Source: Brassica napus | Lineage: Eukaryota > Streptophyta > Magnoliopsida > Brassicales > Brassicaceae | DNA length: 64,000 nt | Assembly (NCBI RefSeq): GCF_020379485.1 | Contig: NC_063450.1 | Location: 26,574,137 to 26,638,136, forward strand | Reading direction: 5' to 3' | The notes under the pieces: model-generated | Seen by the model: the letters and a program-made list of their open reading frames with translations, nothing else | The model's database searches: none | What the model was told of the DNA's origin: nothing | Made by a program: the position numbers and the translations under genes | Part shown: positions 1 through 11,016 of the stretch, piece by piece | Position numbering within the stretch: position 1 is the first letter of the stretch | Layout: each line of letters begins with the position of its first letter

Positions 1-1
1 C

Positions 2-1204
2 ATAGGTTCTAGATTGGGACATATCGACAAAGTGGAACACACCGAGGGCCGTATGCTTATCGATGTGGATACCCGTAGACCTCTGAAGTTCACGCGTAAG
101 GCTGAGTCGCCGGAAGGGGATGAGGTCACGCTGGAGATCAAGTACGAAATGTTGTTCAAAGATTGCTCAACCTGCGGTATGTTAACGCATGAAAAGGAGT
201 ATTGCCCGTCTTTGGAGGTCAGGAAACAACCTAAGATTGAGCGGCAAGATGTGTTCGCTAGAGTGCAAGTCCCTTCGGACCAAAGGAACAATCAACCAAA
301 GCCGCAGCCTCGTTACCGTGTGGAGTTAAGTCACGACAGATACAACCCATCCCGTAGCTCCAGATATGATAGCGATAGGAAGCTTGAGGAAAGTAACTAT
401 CGGAACTCTCATTCGGATCGAATCATACGCAGACGGGATGATCATTCAAGGAGTAATAGATATGGTGGATCACGTGTGGGTACAGGTCCATATGACCGCA
501 AACCTGCGCTAACCTGGAGACAGAAATCATTAGGTGAGAAAACAGGGTATCGAGGGGAACTAGCTACTCATAGCCGCGAAAGTGTTCCATATGAACAACC
601 TGTGGTCTCGAGAAGCGATGGCAAAACTGATGAAAAGCGATCACCAGTGATTACGGTGACTAGGAGGCTGGCCAGTACCATTGTTACTCCATCTCGGGCT
701 GACCATCCTATGGAAGAAAATGTAACCAAACGTGTAAAGGAATCTACTCGATCTCTAACTTTTGCTGCCTTAAGCGATCAAGAGCTGCAAGATGGAGTTA
801 GGGATGGCCAGATCATTGGTGCCTTGAGTGACATGGAGATTGCTGATCAGCACGATGGAGAGATGATGGACTGCGGCGTGAGAAATGATGATCTTTTAGG
901 CCTCGAGCTTACGGAGATGGAGGATTCGAGTTCGCGTCGAGCTTCGCTCAAGGAAGCAAAAAGATCGGCTGATAAATCGACCCGAAGTAAGAGACAAAGC
1001 GCAAAAACAAATGTCTCTTTGGGCATTTCGAGCAGAAAATTTGAGATTCTTCGTTGGGGATCTCCGCGGAAGCGTTCGTCTTCTTCTCATGCTGATGCAG
1101 GAAAATCTAGGCGCCACCACCAAAGTTCAAAAAAGCTTAGGGGTGGTTCGTCAACAAGTGAAGGATTGATGGGTTTCAAAAACTCATCCCACGGTCAGAT
1201 ATGA
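2..1204 (+). pseudogene. LINE ORF1 (gag-like nucleic-acid-binding protein), 5' partial
   Basis: RNA-binding ORF1 protein of a plant L1 LINE. The frame is open from base 2, so the first codon in view is not the start; the N-terminal DUF4283-like region lies outside the window. A zinc knuckle C-x2-C-x4-H-x4-C (CSTCGMLTHEKEYC) is near residues 51-64 counted from base 14. The rest is Arg/Ser/Lys-rich and low in complexity, usual for the tail of these proteins and fit for nucleic-acid binding. No internal stop is seen. The TGA stop at 1202-1204 overlaps the ATG of ORF2 at 1201-1203, which suggests coupled translation. The protein would package LINE RNA for target-primed reverse transcription. Family call is firm; activity is doubtful because ORF2 is broken. 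Confidence 0.85.
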
Positions 1205-2211
1205 AGACACTCAGTTGGAACTGTCGAGGGATTGGAAACGACCTCACAGTTCGACGCCTTACAGAGATGTGTCAGAAGCATCGCCCAGGACTTGTGTTTC
1301 TTTCTGAGACGAAGAACAGAAGGATGTTGTTGCAAAACATTCAGGCCGACTTAGGATTTGATCATTTGTTTACTGTTGAGCCACTTGGACTCAGCGGAGG
1401 TTTAGCTTTATTTTTTATGGATGAACTTAGAGTTAATGTTTTATTTTCAAATAACCGTATGATTGACATTGCAGCAGTCATCGATGGAATAAAAGTCTAT
1501 ATGCCGTTTGTTTATGGGGATCTTGTACTAGAAAGACGGGAACAAGTTTGGGAACGTCTTACGCGTTTCTCAACAACACGAAATGGACCTTGGTTCATGA
1601 TAGGAGACTTTAATGAAATCACAGGTCATAATGAGAAAGAAGGTGGGCGACAACGTCCTGATAGCTCATTCCTTCCATTTAAGCAGATGCTTAATGACTG
1701 TGGGATGTTAGAGTTTCCTTTTAAGGGGAATATGCTCTCCTGGGTAGGGAAGAGAGCAGGAGGAGCAATTGTTCGATGTCGTTTAGATAGAGCAGTGGGA
1801 AATGTAGATTGGCACGAACAGTTTCCTCACTCGACTGTGAAGTATATGAGGCTATGGGGATCGGATCATCGTCCGATCCTTGCAGACATACTCATAAAGC
1901 CAATAAGGAGATCGAAAAAGTTTAAGTTTGATAAGAGATGGCTGGATGATGACGAGCTAAGGCAAGTTATTCTTGATGGATGGAAATCTCCTGATCTTCC
2001 TCCTAATGCGACTATTATGGAACATATTTCCAGTTGCAGAAAAGCCTTGAGTGAATGGAGGAGACAACATAATGTGAACTCGGCCAAATTAGTGGAGGAG
2101 CTTAAGGAAAAAGTGGAGGGTTTGTATGCTGATGATAATGCAACAACTGAGGAAATTGCAGCAGCGTTGAAGGATCTCTCCGATGCTCTTAAAGCAGAAG
2201 AATTATTCTAG
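1201..2211 (+). pseudogene. LINE ORF2, endonuclease part
   Basis: N-terminal apurinic-like endonuclease (EEP family) of ORF2, which nicks the target to prime reverse transcription. Motifs in order: SWNCRGIG at residues 5-12, LSETK near 34, GDFNEI near 137 and SDHRPI near 222, matching the catalytic Asn, Glu, Asp/Asn and Asp-His positions of the family. The start ATG at 1201 is chosen because the protein opens directly with the conserved endonuclease strand and overlaps the ORF1 stop. The frame ends at TAG 2209-2211, where relatives carry a Trp just before a K-x-K-S-R-V-x-W-L motif that continues in the same frame. The stop is therefore a nonsense mutation (TGG to TAG), not a natural end. Confidence 0.88.
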
Positions 2212-4641
2212 AAACATAAGAGTCGGGTGTTTTGGCTGAGGGAAGGGGACATAAATACAAAAAATTTTCATGCCTTAACAAAGCAAAGGAGAGCGATGAA
2301 TAAGATTACATAGCTCCTAGACGCGAATGGAGCCATAGTTGAGGACGAAGAAGGATTAGTAGCCATTGCTACTAGTTACTTTAGACAGATCTTTGAATCA
2401 TCGGATCCAGAAGATATTGAAGACGCACTTTCTCAGGTTCCATCGACGATCACTGGAGATATGAACGACAACCTTACAGCTCCGGTCTCTGAATGGGAGA
2501 TCAAACTAGCGCTCTTAGCTATGCATCCGGAAAAGGCCCCAGGTCCAGATGGGATGACGGCACTTTTCTATCAGAAATTCTGGGATATTGTAAAGGATGA
2601 TTTAACTCTTATGGTTAATAAATTCCTTTTCGAGGGGACGATGGCGAATGGACGGAATGATACAAATATATGTCTTATCCCGAAAACAACGAGGCCCAAT
2701 GAAATGGCCCATTTTAGACCCATCAGATTATGTAACGTCAGTTACAAGATAATCTCTAAGGTTTTATGCCAGAGATTAAAGAGAGTGCTACCAGGACTGA
2801 TATCGGAGACTCAGGCAGCCTTTGTTGCTGGGAGACAGATCTCAGATAACATTATGATTGCTCAGGAGATGTTCCACGCTCTTAGAACTAAACCTAGTGG
2901 ACGTAGTAAAAGGATGGCTATCAAGACAAACATGAGTAAGGCATATGATAGGATGGAATGGCCCTTTATTGAAGCTGTCATGCGCAAAATGGGGTTCTCA
3001 GAGAAATGGATTGCCTGGATAATGCGTTGTATTACGTCGGTGAAATATAAGGTCCTTATCAATGGTGAGCCAAGAGGAAATATTGTTCCAGGGAGAGGAT
3101 TACGTCAAGGGGATCTTTTGTCTCCTTTCATTTTTATTCTATGCACGGAATCGCTCGTTAGTCTTCTCAATCATGCAGAGAACCAAGGGAAGATAACAGG
3201 GATGCGCGTTACACGCGCGTGCCCATCGGTATCCCACATTCTCTTTGCTGATGATAGCCTTTTCTTCTGTAAGGCGGAGCCCCGTGAATGTGAAGAAGTA
3301 ATGAAAGTAGTCAGGAAATATGGCAAAGCGTCTGGACAATGTATTAATTTTGATAAATCTTCCTTACTCTTTGGTAAGCGGATTAATGCGGCTACTAGAT
3401 AACAGCTTAAAGATGTGCTTGGAATACAGAATGAAGGAGGAATGGGAACTTACCTTGGTATCCCATAAGACATAAGTGGATCTAAGTGCAAACTCTTTGC
3501 ATTTCTGAAAGATAAGTTGATGCATAGAGTGAATGGATGGACAGGCAGATGGCTCTCAAAAGGTGGTAAGGAAGTGTTGATTAAATCCATTTTGCTTGCT
3601 CTACCGACGTACGTTATGTCTACTTTTCTGCTCCCACTAGAGATTTGTGAAAACCTTGCTAGTGCCATTGCACAGTTCTGGTGGAGTTCAAATCCACCAA
3701 AGAGAGGGATACACTAGGCGAAGTGGGAGAAAGTTTGTTTACCAAGGGAGGAGGGTGGAATTGGTTTCCGTATGATCCATGAGTTCAATCTGGCCCTGTT
3801 GGCGAAACAATTATGGAGGCTACTTCAGTTCCCTGATTCTCTAGTTGCACGGGTATTGAAGGGGAGATACTATAGATTGAGTTCTCCACTAAGAGTGAAT
3901 ACTGCTACCAACCCATCCTATGTGTGGACGAGCATTATTGCAACCTGGAAATTGTTACTATTAGGGATCAGACAGAAAATACATTCAGGATATGAAGTCA
4001 AGGGGTGGGAAGATCCGTGGATTCCAACGACCCCCGCGAGACCAGCTAACTCCATAGCGCCAGCCATGCACCCTAATATGAGAGTCAGTTATCTTATTGA
4101 TCAAGCATCGAAGGAGTGGAATATTGGTCTATTGGAGAATTATGTCATCCCTGAGGACATACCTCTCATAAGGAGTTTAGCCATAAGCTCGACTCATCGT
4201 CGAGATACTTTTTCCTGGAACTACACAAAGAATGGCCAATACACGGTTAAATCTGGTTATTGGGTGGCACAAAATGTATTAAAACCAGCAGTAGAGAAAG
4301 AAGTTATAGAGCCAAGCATCACAAAGCTCCAAGCCTTTGCTTGGAAGGTAAAGGCGCCAAAGAAGATATGTCATCTTATATGGCAATTGTTGACTGGTCA
4401 TGTGGCAGTAACGAGGAACTTAACAAGACGCAATATGAGGTGTGACAATTACTGTCCATGATGCGGAGAATTAGAGGAAACTGTGACCCATGCATTTTTT
4501 GAATGTCCGCCAGCTATTCAAGTTTGGTCATTATCATTGACTCCAACAAGCCCTGATATATTTCCGGTATCAAGTGTCTATACAAATATGAATTATCTGT
4601 TTTGGAGGAAGAATAGCATCATCGAGCCAGAACGAGACAGG
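2212..4641 (+). pseudogene. LINE ORF2, reverse transcriptase and connector, multiple stops
   Basis: Continuation of ORF2 in the same frame with stops near 2311, at 3400-3402, near 3469, at 3715-3717 and at 4459-4461. Reverse-transcriptase signatures: the KAPGPDG motif near 2536, the catalytic FADD box at 3244-3255, and GRGLRQGDLLSP near 3091. In motif A the first catalytic Asp is replaced by Asn (codon 2929-2931, AAC; relatives read KxDMSKAYD), so polymerisation should be lost. After the RT comes the plant-LINE connector and a Cys/His zf-RVT-like region (CDNYCP, stop, CGE) near 4441-4470. Most stops fit C-to-T or G-to-A change from Gln or Trp codons. Confident family, clearly dead. Confidence 0.88.
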
Positions 4642-5285
4642 GATCCTTACTATGGTATATTTGGAAGGCTAGAAATGACAAACTCTTCAGAGGAATAGAT
4701 AGAGATCCATTGGAGCTAGTTCGACACGCAGAGAGTGAATGTCAAGCATAGTTTGATGCTAACGAAGCGGTACAACCAGTGTTACAACCAGTGGTTCAAG
4801 CTAATATCCCTGAGATAGCCCAAGTCATACGTTTGGGTAATATATGCTTGCTAGATGGATCTTGGACATCTTCTGCTCACTTTAGTGGATGCGGCTGGGT
4901 ATGGATGGACAGTGCTGAGAATATTCAACTTATGGGAACAAAGAATTTCACTCGACGTGAATCAGCTTTGCATTCGGAAGTAGAAGTACTGGGGTGGGCG
5001 ATGGAAAATATGCTTCAACATTCAAGATGCCAGAGCTTTGGGACAGACTGCAAGGAGCTGATTGCAATGATAAAGGACCCTCAAGATTGGCCAAGCTTTG
5101 CGACAGAATTGGAGAGAATAGAGACATTACAGATATGCTTCCCGGAGTTCAGCATCATTCATGTTCCACGGGCGCGTAATCAGATTTCAGATTTTTTAGC
5201 TAAGACTGCAAGATCCTTCCATAGGGAGTTACTTTTTATTGGTTGTTCTATTCCGGTTTGGTTACCCAGACCAGCTCAAGTTTGA
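4642..5285 (+). pseudogene. LINE ORF2, C-terminal RNase H (RVT_3-like)
   Basis: The reading frame shifts near 4640: the W-Y-I-W-K-A-R-N-D motif and everything after it are in a different frame from the reverse transcriptase. A TAG follows ECQA near 4748. From 4779 the plant-type RNase H is open: LDGSW with the first catalytic Asp, LHSEVEVL with the Glu, TDCKEL with the second Asp, and ISDFLAKTAR with the last Asp. The domain would remove the RNA strand after first-strand synthesis. The stop at 5283-5285 is followed by a short 3' UTR and poly-A. All four acidic positions are kept, but the domain is cut off from its own ORF. Confidence 0.88.
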
Positions 5286-5321
5286 TTAATAGAATGGCCT
5301 TTTGACGTCAAAAAAAAAAAA

Positions 5322-6366
5322 AAGGAGATAAGCACATTAAAATCACAGTAAGGACAGAAAATAAGTGTTGATCCAAAAAGTGTTGTCCAAGATTAAAAAA
5401 AAAGACCGTTAACCAAGTGAGAATATTACGATCCCGCAAAATGATTGCCTGATATTTTTTTTTTCATTCTTTAAGCTATCAATTTTGTCAAAAAAATATT
5501 GTACATTGGCAAATTTGAAAAGTAGTATGGAATTCTATAAATCCTAAAGTTAAGGATAGATAAGACTTATTGTAGGGTCGCAAAAATCATGATTGAAAAT
5601 TATATAACAAATAACTGGAAACTACAATATTGACATATAAAACGTTTACAAAATCTTAAGAAAATAGAAGAAATCACAGAATCTCAGATTGGATCTCTTT
5701 CTTTAACTGAATAAATCCTCTGTAATGTATGACAGATCTATGCGATTTTTCAATCCCAAAATATATTTGTGATGAGACAGGTTCACAATATACAAAAAAT
5801 AATATATGAACTTAAAAAAATAATATACTCTCGAGACTTACGCTAAGAAGAACACTTGGCTAAAAATGCAAAAAAACAAATTCCAGGAAAAACCCAAGTG
5901 TTCTTCTTAGTGTAAGTTTGGGGAGTATATTATTTTGTTAAGTTGATATATTATGTTTCGGATATTACGAACCTATCTCATGGTAAATATATCTTGAGAT
6001 TGAAAAATCGCATAGATCTGTCATACATTACAAATGATTTTTTGAGTTAAAGAAAGAGATAAAATCTCGATTCTGTTTACAATTTTGTAAACGTTTTAAT
6101 ATATCAATTAATATTGTAGTTTCCAATTATTTTGTTATATAATTTTCAATCACGATTTTGCGCCCCTACTACTTTTCAAATTTGACAATGTACAATATTT
6201 TTTGACAAAAATGATAGCTTAAAGGATGAAAAAAATATCAGTCTATCAATTTACGGGATCGTAATATTCTCACTTGGTCAACAGTCTTTTTTTTTTCTTG
6301 GACAACACTTTTTGGATCAACACTTGTGTTCTGCCCTTACTGTGATTTTAATGTTCTTATCTCCTT
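5322..6366. repeat. Long inverted repeat (foldback element), arms of about 0.5 kb
   Basis: Left arm 5322-5859 and right arm 5894-6366 are reverse complements with scattered mismatches and small gaps; the spacer is only 34 bp (5860-5893). The outer ends are AAGGAGATAAG and its complement CTTATCTCCTT; the inner ends are CTAAGAAGAACACTTGG and its complement. No ORF lies inside and no target-site duplication is obvious, since the left flank is the LINE poly-A. It could be a foldback or long-TIR MULE-like MITE. If transcribed it would form a hairpin of nearly 500 bp. Confidence 0.85.
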
Positions 6367-6607
6367 ATATTAGCAACATTATTAACAAATTAAATCATGT
6401 CACATTTTTTTGAGCTAAATTTTTGTTAATAATTATGTCACTTTATTAATAGATTTTGTATGTCCATGTTTTCTATTAGTCTTTCAATAATTGTAATTCA
6501 TTTTGTGATATCTAATTCAGTTTGATTTTTATTGTTTGTTAATATAAGTAATTTGATTGTTTAAAAATGTATACAATAACTTTATAAATTTTATAGCAGC
6601 TGGAAAG

Positions 6608-6642
<35 letters not shown>

Positions 6643-6751
6643 TGACAAAGACAATAAACAAGTTAGTAATATATCGGTACATAATAAAAAAGATACAAAC
6701 ATACATTTTTTATAGAGAATACACGAAAACGTATAATATTCATAATTTGAA
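6367..6751. other. AT-rich spacer with an AT microsatellite
   Basis: No coding signal. A pure (AT)14 run is at 6611-6638. This is the 3' flank of the thionin-like gene that ends at 6752. Confidence 0.6.
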
Positions 6752-7033
6752 TCAACGGCAATTTTTATAATAAAGGCATTTTAATCTACCAAAAACACCG
6801 ACATCGCCTTCTGGAGGAACAATCATTTGGACGTTTGGTTGTCTATTGCAAAACTTATCGCAAGCTTCTTTACATATGTTTAGATCAGGGTTTTTAATTA
6901 CTTTCATGCACTGATTTGGAATGCAATCTTTGATACACCTTTCTACATTGATTGAATGAGAAATGTGTGCTGAAAAGACTACCATAATCATTATTATGGT
7001 TATGAAAACACTTGATTTTTTGTGAATTCCCAT
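6752..7033 (-). CDS. Secreted cysteine-rich thionin-like protein
   Basis: Single-exon 93-residue ORF on the minus strand. The N-terminus is basic (MGIHKK) and followed by a hydrophobic stretch at residues 9-22, with a likely signal-peptidase site around residues 26-28, so the product should be secreted. The mature part has eight cysteines at 33, 37, 42, 54, 58, 62, 86 and 92 (C-x3-C-x4-C-x11-C-x3-C-x3-C-x23-C-x5-C). This spacing is like the small plant thionin-family cysteine-rich peptides of Brassicaceae, often linked with defence or reproductive tissue; the individual gene is not recognised. The start is the only ATG before the signal peptide. A TATA-like TATTTATAAT (complement of 7091-7100) lies about 60 bp upstream. 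Retroelements flank it on both sides. The function is inferred from family resemblance only. Confidence 0.65.
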   Translation of the reverse strand: MGIHKKSSVFITIIMIMVVFSAHISHSINVERCIKDCIPNQCMKVIKNPDLNICKEACDKFCNRQPNVQMIVPPEGDVGVFGRLKCLYYKNCR

Positions 7034-7090
7034 GACGTATGTATTTAGTTATCACAAATTCTAAGAAAATGTTGCACTTTCTTCTTTTAA

Positions 7091-7100
7091 AATTATAAAT
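7091..7100 (-). promoter_or_regulatory. Candidate TATA box for the thionin-like gene
   Basis: TATTTATAAT on the minus strand, about 58 bp before the ATG at 7033. The spacing suits a plant core promoter with a short 5' UTR, but AT-rich DNA makes chance matches common. Confidence 0.3.
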
Positions 7101-7132
7101 AAGATAATTTGATGAGTGATGTTAGGTTAATG

Positions 7133-7220
7133 TTGGTAATTTATATAGTAGAACTAAGAATATCTATTTTTAATAGTTGGTAATTTATATAGTAGAACTA
7201 AGAATATCTATTTTTAATAG
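7133..7220. repeat. Two exact tandem copies of 44 bp
   Basis: Copy one is 7133-7176 and copy two 7177-7220, with no mismatch seen. It lies about 100 bp upstream of the thionin-like start codon and so inside its promoter region. Confidence 0.9.
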
Positions 7221-8072
7221 TTGTTTTAAATCAGTTTATTATTTTGTCTTAAAAATATATTGAATCAATTAATTTTGTAAATTTTAGCTGAGCTCTGTCT
7301 ATTTTAATTCCCCAAACAAATTTTTGCTATCATAACAATAATTATTCGTTCGTATTGCTAATTTATAGCTTGCAGATATATCCATATACCATTTTGGTTT
7401 TTTTTGTAACGATTTGTTTTTATGGTTAAATGTTGTAACTGCATGTTGTTACCAATGTTTATTTGTAACAACATGTAGATCAGTAAGATATATGGAGTGG
7501 TTCAAAAGGGTAAAATGCACTAATTTGGGAAGGTTTCGCAGTGTCATAATCGTAAAAGTGATTACAAGGTTTTTTTTGGTGATATGATTGTAATTTCACT
7601 ACTCTTTTGGTTTAGTTTTGCATTTGCTTGAATTTAGGGTATAATTTTGCATTTAAATTCAAGTTTTATGTCATTTTTGGCAGATTTCCCTTGATTTTTA
7701 TGAGGTTTTAGATGATTTTATATGAATTGGAAAGTTTAATATGATTTTTGTTAGACTACTTTAGAATCTTGACTAAAACAATGAGATTTAGATTTTATTT
7801 TTTTTATTTTTTTCTAAAAGGTCTTTAGGATTTTATTTCTGTAACTTAAAAAACTTTATCTAAACACTTTAAATCACTTGAAAATTTTAAAAACACACTA
7901 CTTAAACTATTTTCACAAACAATGGATTTCAGAATAATTTATGAAATGTCAAAATCAATAACAGTAAAATTTAAATGAGTATTTCAAATTCTTGTTAGAA
8001 GAACAGTGAATTTGTCCTTAGTGAAGAAGGAAACGAGACGGTTGTACCGTAAAGGGGTTACCGTCAATGGCA
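7221..8072. other. AT-rich intergenic DNA
   Basis: No coding, RNA or repeat signal that I can support. Short T-runs and low-complexity AT tracts only. Confidence 0.5.
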
Positions 8073-8088
8073 AAGACAGAAATTGATT

Positions 8089-8498
8089 TCTTTTTTTGTC
8101 AGCAAAATAAACATACTCATATATAATCTGCAAACCAAACTGATAACTCTGCATCCATATGGACAACAAACAACGGTTGCTTTCGTGCACTGTCTGTGAG
8201 ACTGTCCGCCCTTGAATTCTGCATTTGTGGTATATGAATGAGCTCTGAGCTGTTAAAACTTCTCTTCAAAATCTTTATGTCTTCCAAATAACTTGCAAAG
8301 GTTGACCATTCTTTTAGTTCTGGAACCATCTATACCAACTGAGAACAATCTGTTGCAAATGTAAAGTAAACTGTCTTAGATCTCTCATGCATTCCATTGC
8401 CCAAATGAAAGTATTTATCTCCGAGTGAAGTGGCGACTGACTCGTTCTTATATTTCTCGCTTCCATTAAACCATCAAAACTTTCCAGTGTGCTATATC
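8089..8498 (-). mobile_element. 5'-truncated LINE (3' end only), minus strand
   Basis: About 410 bp holding only the end of an RNase H domain and a 3' tail. The poly-A is read as T-run 8091-8097 on the plus strand. It is flanked by two similar 16-mers, 8073-8088 and 8499-8514, which differ at three places, all transitions: an aged target-site duplication. 5' truncation is usual for target-primed reverse transcription. Confidence 0.72.
8117..8485 (-). pseudogene. LINE RNase H C-terminal fragment
   Basis: Read on the minus strand, residues typical of plant LINE RNase H appear in order: SPLHSE and WAMECMRDLRQF in one frame (about 8380-8460), then after a frameshift TFATDCSQLV, a stop, and the tail running through ELIHIPQMQNSRADSL to the stop at 8117. 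The Glu and Asp positions of the active site are recognisable, but the frameshift and internal stop rule out a product. It differs in sequence from the LINE at 1-5323, so it comes from another subfamily. Confidence 0.75.
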
Positions 8499-8514
8499 AA
8501 GGCAGAGACTGATT

Positions 8515-9839
8515 AAATGGGAATAGATAGATATAGTAGACACTTACAAATCACTTAAAATTCTATTCTAAGTTGAATACATCCCTTTTAATTACATTGC
8601 TTGTTTGCATTTAATGAATTTAAAATTTTGGCTTAATTATTTAATCATTAATTAATTTTGTTTTACGGAATATAAAATTTATTTTATAAGATAAATATAT
8701 ATTTTTAAAATTTTTTGAAAATAATAAATTAGTAAAATGAATATGTTTTATTTAACTTTTCTTTTATTTTTAATAAATCTGTGTTGGTTTACATGTGCCA
8801 TTCATATCAAAACATTTAGCTAAGACTATATCTACAAGGGTTACAAATATTTAACAACCTATTATATATATTTTTAACATTCCACATCATATTCTCTCTT
8901 TCGCATATTAATTCAACATTCATTCAATTTTTATATCTACAATAATTGTGTTTAATAAAATCGAACACATTATCCCACAATTTTATCATATATTTTATAT
9001 ACATTTACAATAACAGAAAATTGAAAATACTTTTAAATATCCTAAACAACTACAACTTAAATAAATTTATATTGTTGGCAATCATCGAGATTTAAATGAT
9101 TCTAAAAATAATTAACAGAATTTTAGGTGTTAATTTAATTAACATTTTAATTCATTTCACATATTTAATTAAATAAATAAGTATTTTTATTGAAAACAAT
9201 ATTATTATTATAATAATAAGTATGTTTGTCAAAATCAAATGAACCAAGTCTCTATTTATAAAGTACAAAAAAATATAAATTTAGGTATTATATTTTTCTT
9301 AAAGATATATAATTTAGTATAAGATAATTGATGTGAAAAAAATTGGGATAAAATTAATCTTAACTATTTTATCAACCAATAAAATATTCACACTTGCACC
9401 TATTATTTTTTTCTCTTAAAAATAATTAGTAGTCTACCTTTACTTTCTTTTTGGTCGCATGAGAAATAACATTGTTTTGTTTTTTTATGTTAAAACAACT
9501 CAGTTATATAAACCTCATTTTCTATTCATTCAACCTGTTATTCAACAAGTAAGCCGCACCATTTTCTAAAATCTTTCAGTGCCTTCATTTTTTATGTTCA
9601 ACCGCTGAAATTATTTTTCGACACATCCATTGTGTATGGTCTAATGTGGCAGATGATATAGAAGCATGTATTTATGCTTATGTATATTTCACCAAAAAAT
9701 TGTATAAAATATATTTGAATTTTACAAATGTCAGCCATAATATGTGTGATCTTACTGGCTCGAGTTTTGTCTGACCTGAGACCATAAAGCGAGAAATTGA
9801 AACTTAACAATAATTAAAATCATCTAAATTTCATACAAG
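8515..9839. other. AT-rich intergenic DNA
   Basis: Very AT-rich with long mixed A/T tracts. Short open frames such as the one at 9598-9810 show no family signature. No element ends were found. Confidence 0.5.
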
Positions 9840-9944
9840 CAACTCTTATAGGCGATAAGGCTCCGAAACCCTTATCTCCGCCGTCGGTCGGCCTCACGCC
9901 GTTCCAACGAGAACCCTCCTCCCCTCTGCTCACTCTCTACTTGA

Positions 9945-10044
9945 ATGCCTCCTAAAAAGAAACGTCGCAACGCTCTTCAGGGCTCCACCAAGATGGCACA
10001 CCTTCAAGGTGCATCTAAGCCCGCTACCTCTGTTCGTTCTCTTT
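9945..10044 (+). pseudogene. LINE ORF1, first segment (before the Gypsy insertion)
   Basis: ATG at 9945 opens a basic N-terminus (MPPKKKRRN) typical of plant LINE ORF1 proteins. Thirty-three codons plus one base precede the insertion. Skipping the Gypsy element and one copy of its TSD, the codon is completed by bases 15173-15174 and the frame carries on without a shift into the second segment. Confidence 0.7.
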
Positions 10045-10420
10045 TGATGCAACATCATCATTGGCGCCAACATGAGGCATTTGAATCATAACTCCTTTAG
10101 CTTATACGTTTTGGGTTTTTGGCTTTATTTCCTTTATCATAAACTTCCTTTTTTACGTAAGTCTTATGTTTCCCTTTTCTATTAGGGTTTGTCTAATAGA
10201 AGAGCTATATAAACGCAGCTAAAGCTGAGATACTAGATATGTTTGATTTTATAATAAGAAGAGCTTTGCTTTTATCGCTTATCTAGATTCGATTAAATTC
10301 ATCAAAACAGGAAGTTGGTCTCAAGAAGCTATCGAAAGAAACTCTTGATCGATCCAAGAACAGGTCTCGAAGAACCCTAAATTCTTAGATCGACCGTTCA
10401 CCCATTCGTACGCTGTGTCA
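10045..10420 (+). repeat. 5' LTR of the Gypsy element
   Basis: Starts TGATGCAACATC and ends GCTGTGTCA. Only scattered differences from the 3' LTR, for example a shorter CAT run near the start. TATA box TATATAA at 10206-10212. Confidence 0.93.
10206..10212 (+). promoter_or_regulatory. TATA box in the Gypsy LTR
   Basis: TATATAA in the context GAGCTATATAAACGCAG, conserved in the 3' LTR near 14956. It is the likely core promoter for the element's RNA. Confidence 0.55.
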
Positions 10421-10423
10421 GGT

Positions 10424-10435
10424 TGGTATCAGAGC
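10424..10435 (+). other. Primer binding site, initiator tRNA-Met type
   Basis: TGGTATCAGAGC, three bases after the LTR, is the standard complement of the 3' end of plant initiator tRNA-Met and primes minus-strand DNA synthesis. Confidence 0.9.
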
Positions 10436-10469
10436 TCTGCTACGCTCCGACACTTTCTCAACCACTACG

Positions 10470-11016
10470 ATGGTTCATAAAACTCGTTCTCAGCAATACG
10501 CTGATGACGATCTACCCACATCCCAACAAGCCGTCAACGACCTTCAGGCTCAAGTCACGGCCCTCGTGGACGCTGTAGCCACCCTTACAACACAAAACGC
10601 CACCCTCGCGATTCGCCCTCGCCGTAATAACCGAACCAGTATCCCCGCGGACTCTGAGGAAGAGACGACAATCCTTTTGCGCCGCTACAACAAGCTCGTC
10701 GTCACCGCAACATCAATAACAACTCTGATTCCGATGAAGAACACGACGGCAGAGCATGGAAGTATAGCTTTAAAATCGAGTTCCCGGAGTTTAAGGGCTC
10801 CACAAACGCAGAAGAATTACTCGACTGGTTTGTCACCATCGAAGAAATCCTCGAGTTCAAGGAAGTCCCGCTCGACAAATGTGTCCCTCTCCTTGCAATA
10901 AGTTTTCGCGATCGTGCAGCCGCCTGGTGGACACAGAGCAAAACAGCTCGCGCTCGCTTTGGCAAACCAAAAATCTCCACATGGGACAAGCTTAAACGCG
11001 AGATGCAAAAAAAATT
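10470..11016 (+). pseudogene. Gypsy gag, N-terminal part, frameshifted
   Basis: ATG at 10470 starts the gag with a predicted helical segment (NDLQAQVTALVDAVATL). The frame is lost near 10675. The true gag continues in another frame through FPEFKGSTNAEELLDWF and the AAWWTQ motif of the retrotransposon gag domain to about 11015, where a second shift sits beside a run of eight A. The product would form the particle shell. Two indels separate it from the rest of the polyprotein. Confidence 0.8.

Larger units (their letters stand above)
1..5323 (+). mobile_element. L1-type LINE, 5' end outside the window, 3' poly-A present
   Basis: Non-LTR retrotransposon on the plus strand. Order seen: ORF1 with a zinc knuckle, ORF2 with endonuclease, reverse transcriptase and a plant-type RNase H, then a run of A at 5310-5323 as the 3' tail. 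The 5' end lies before base 1, so its target-site duplication cannot be checked. Several in-frame stops and one frameshift show that it is dead. The inverted repeat starts where the poly-A ends. Confidence 0.93.

Noticed and set aside
9598..9810. 70-codon minus-strand ORF
   Set aside because: Isolated, AT-rich, no signature.
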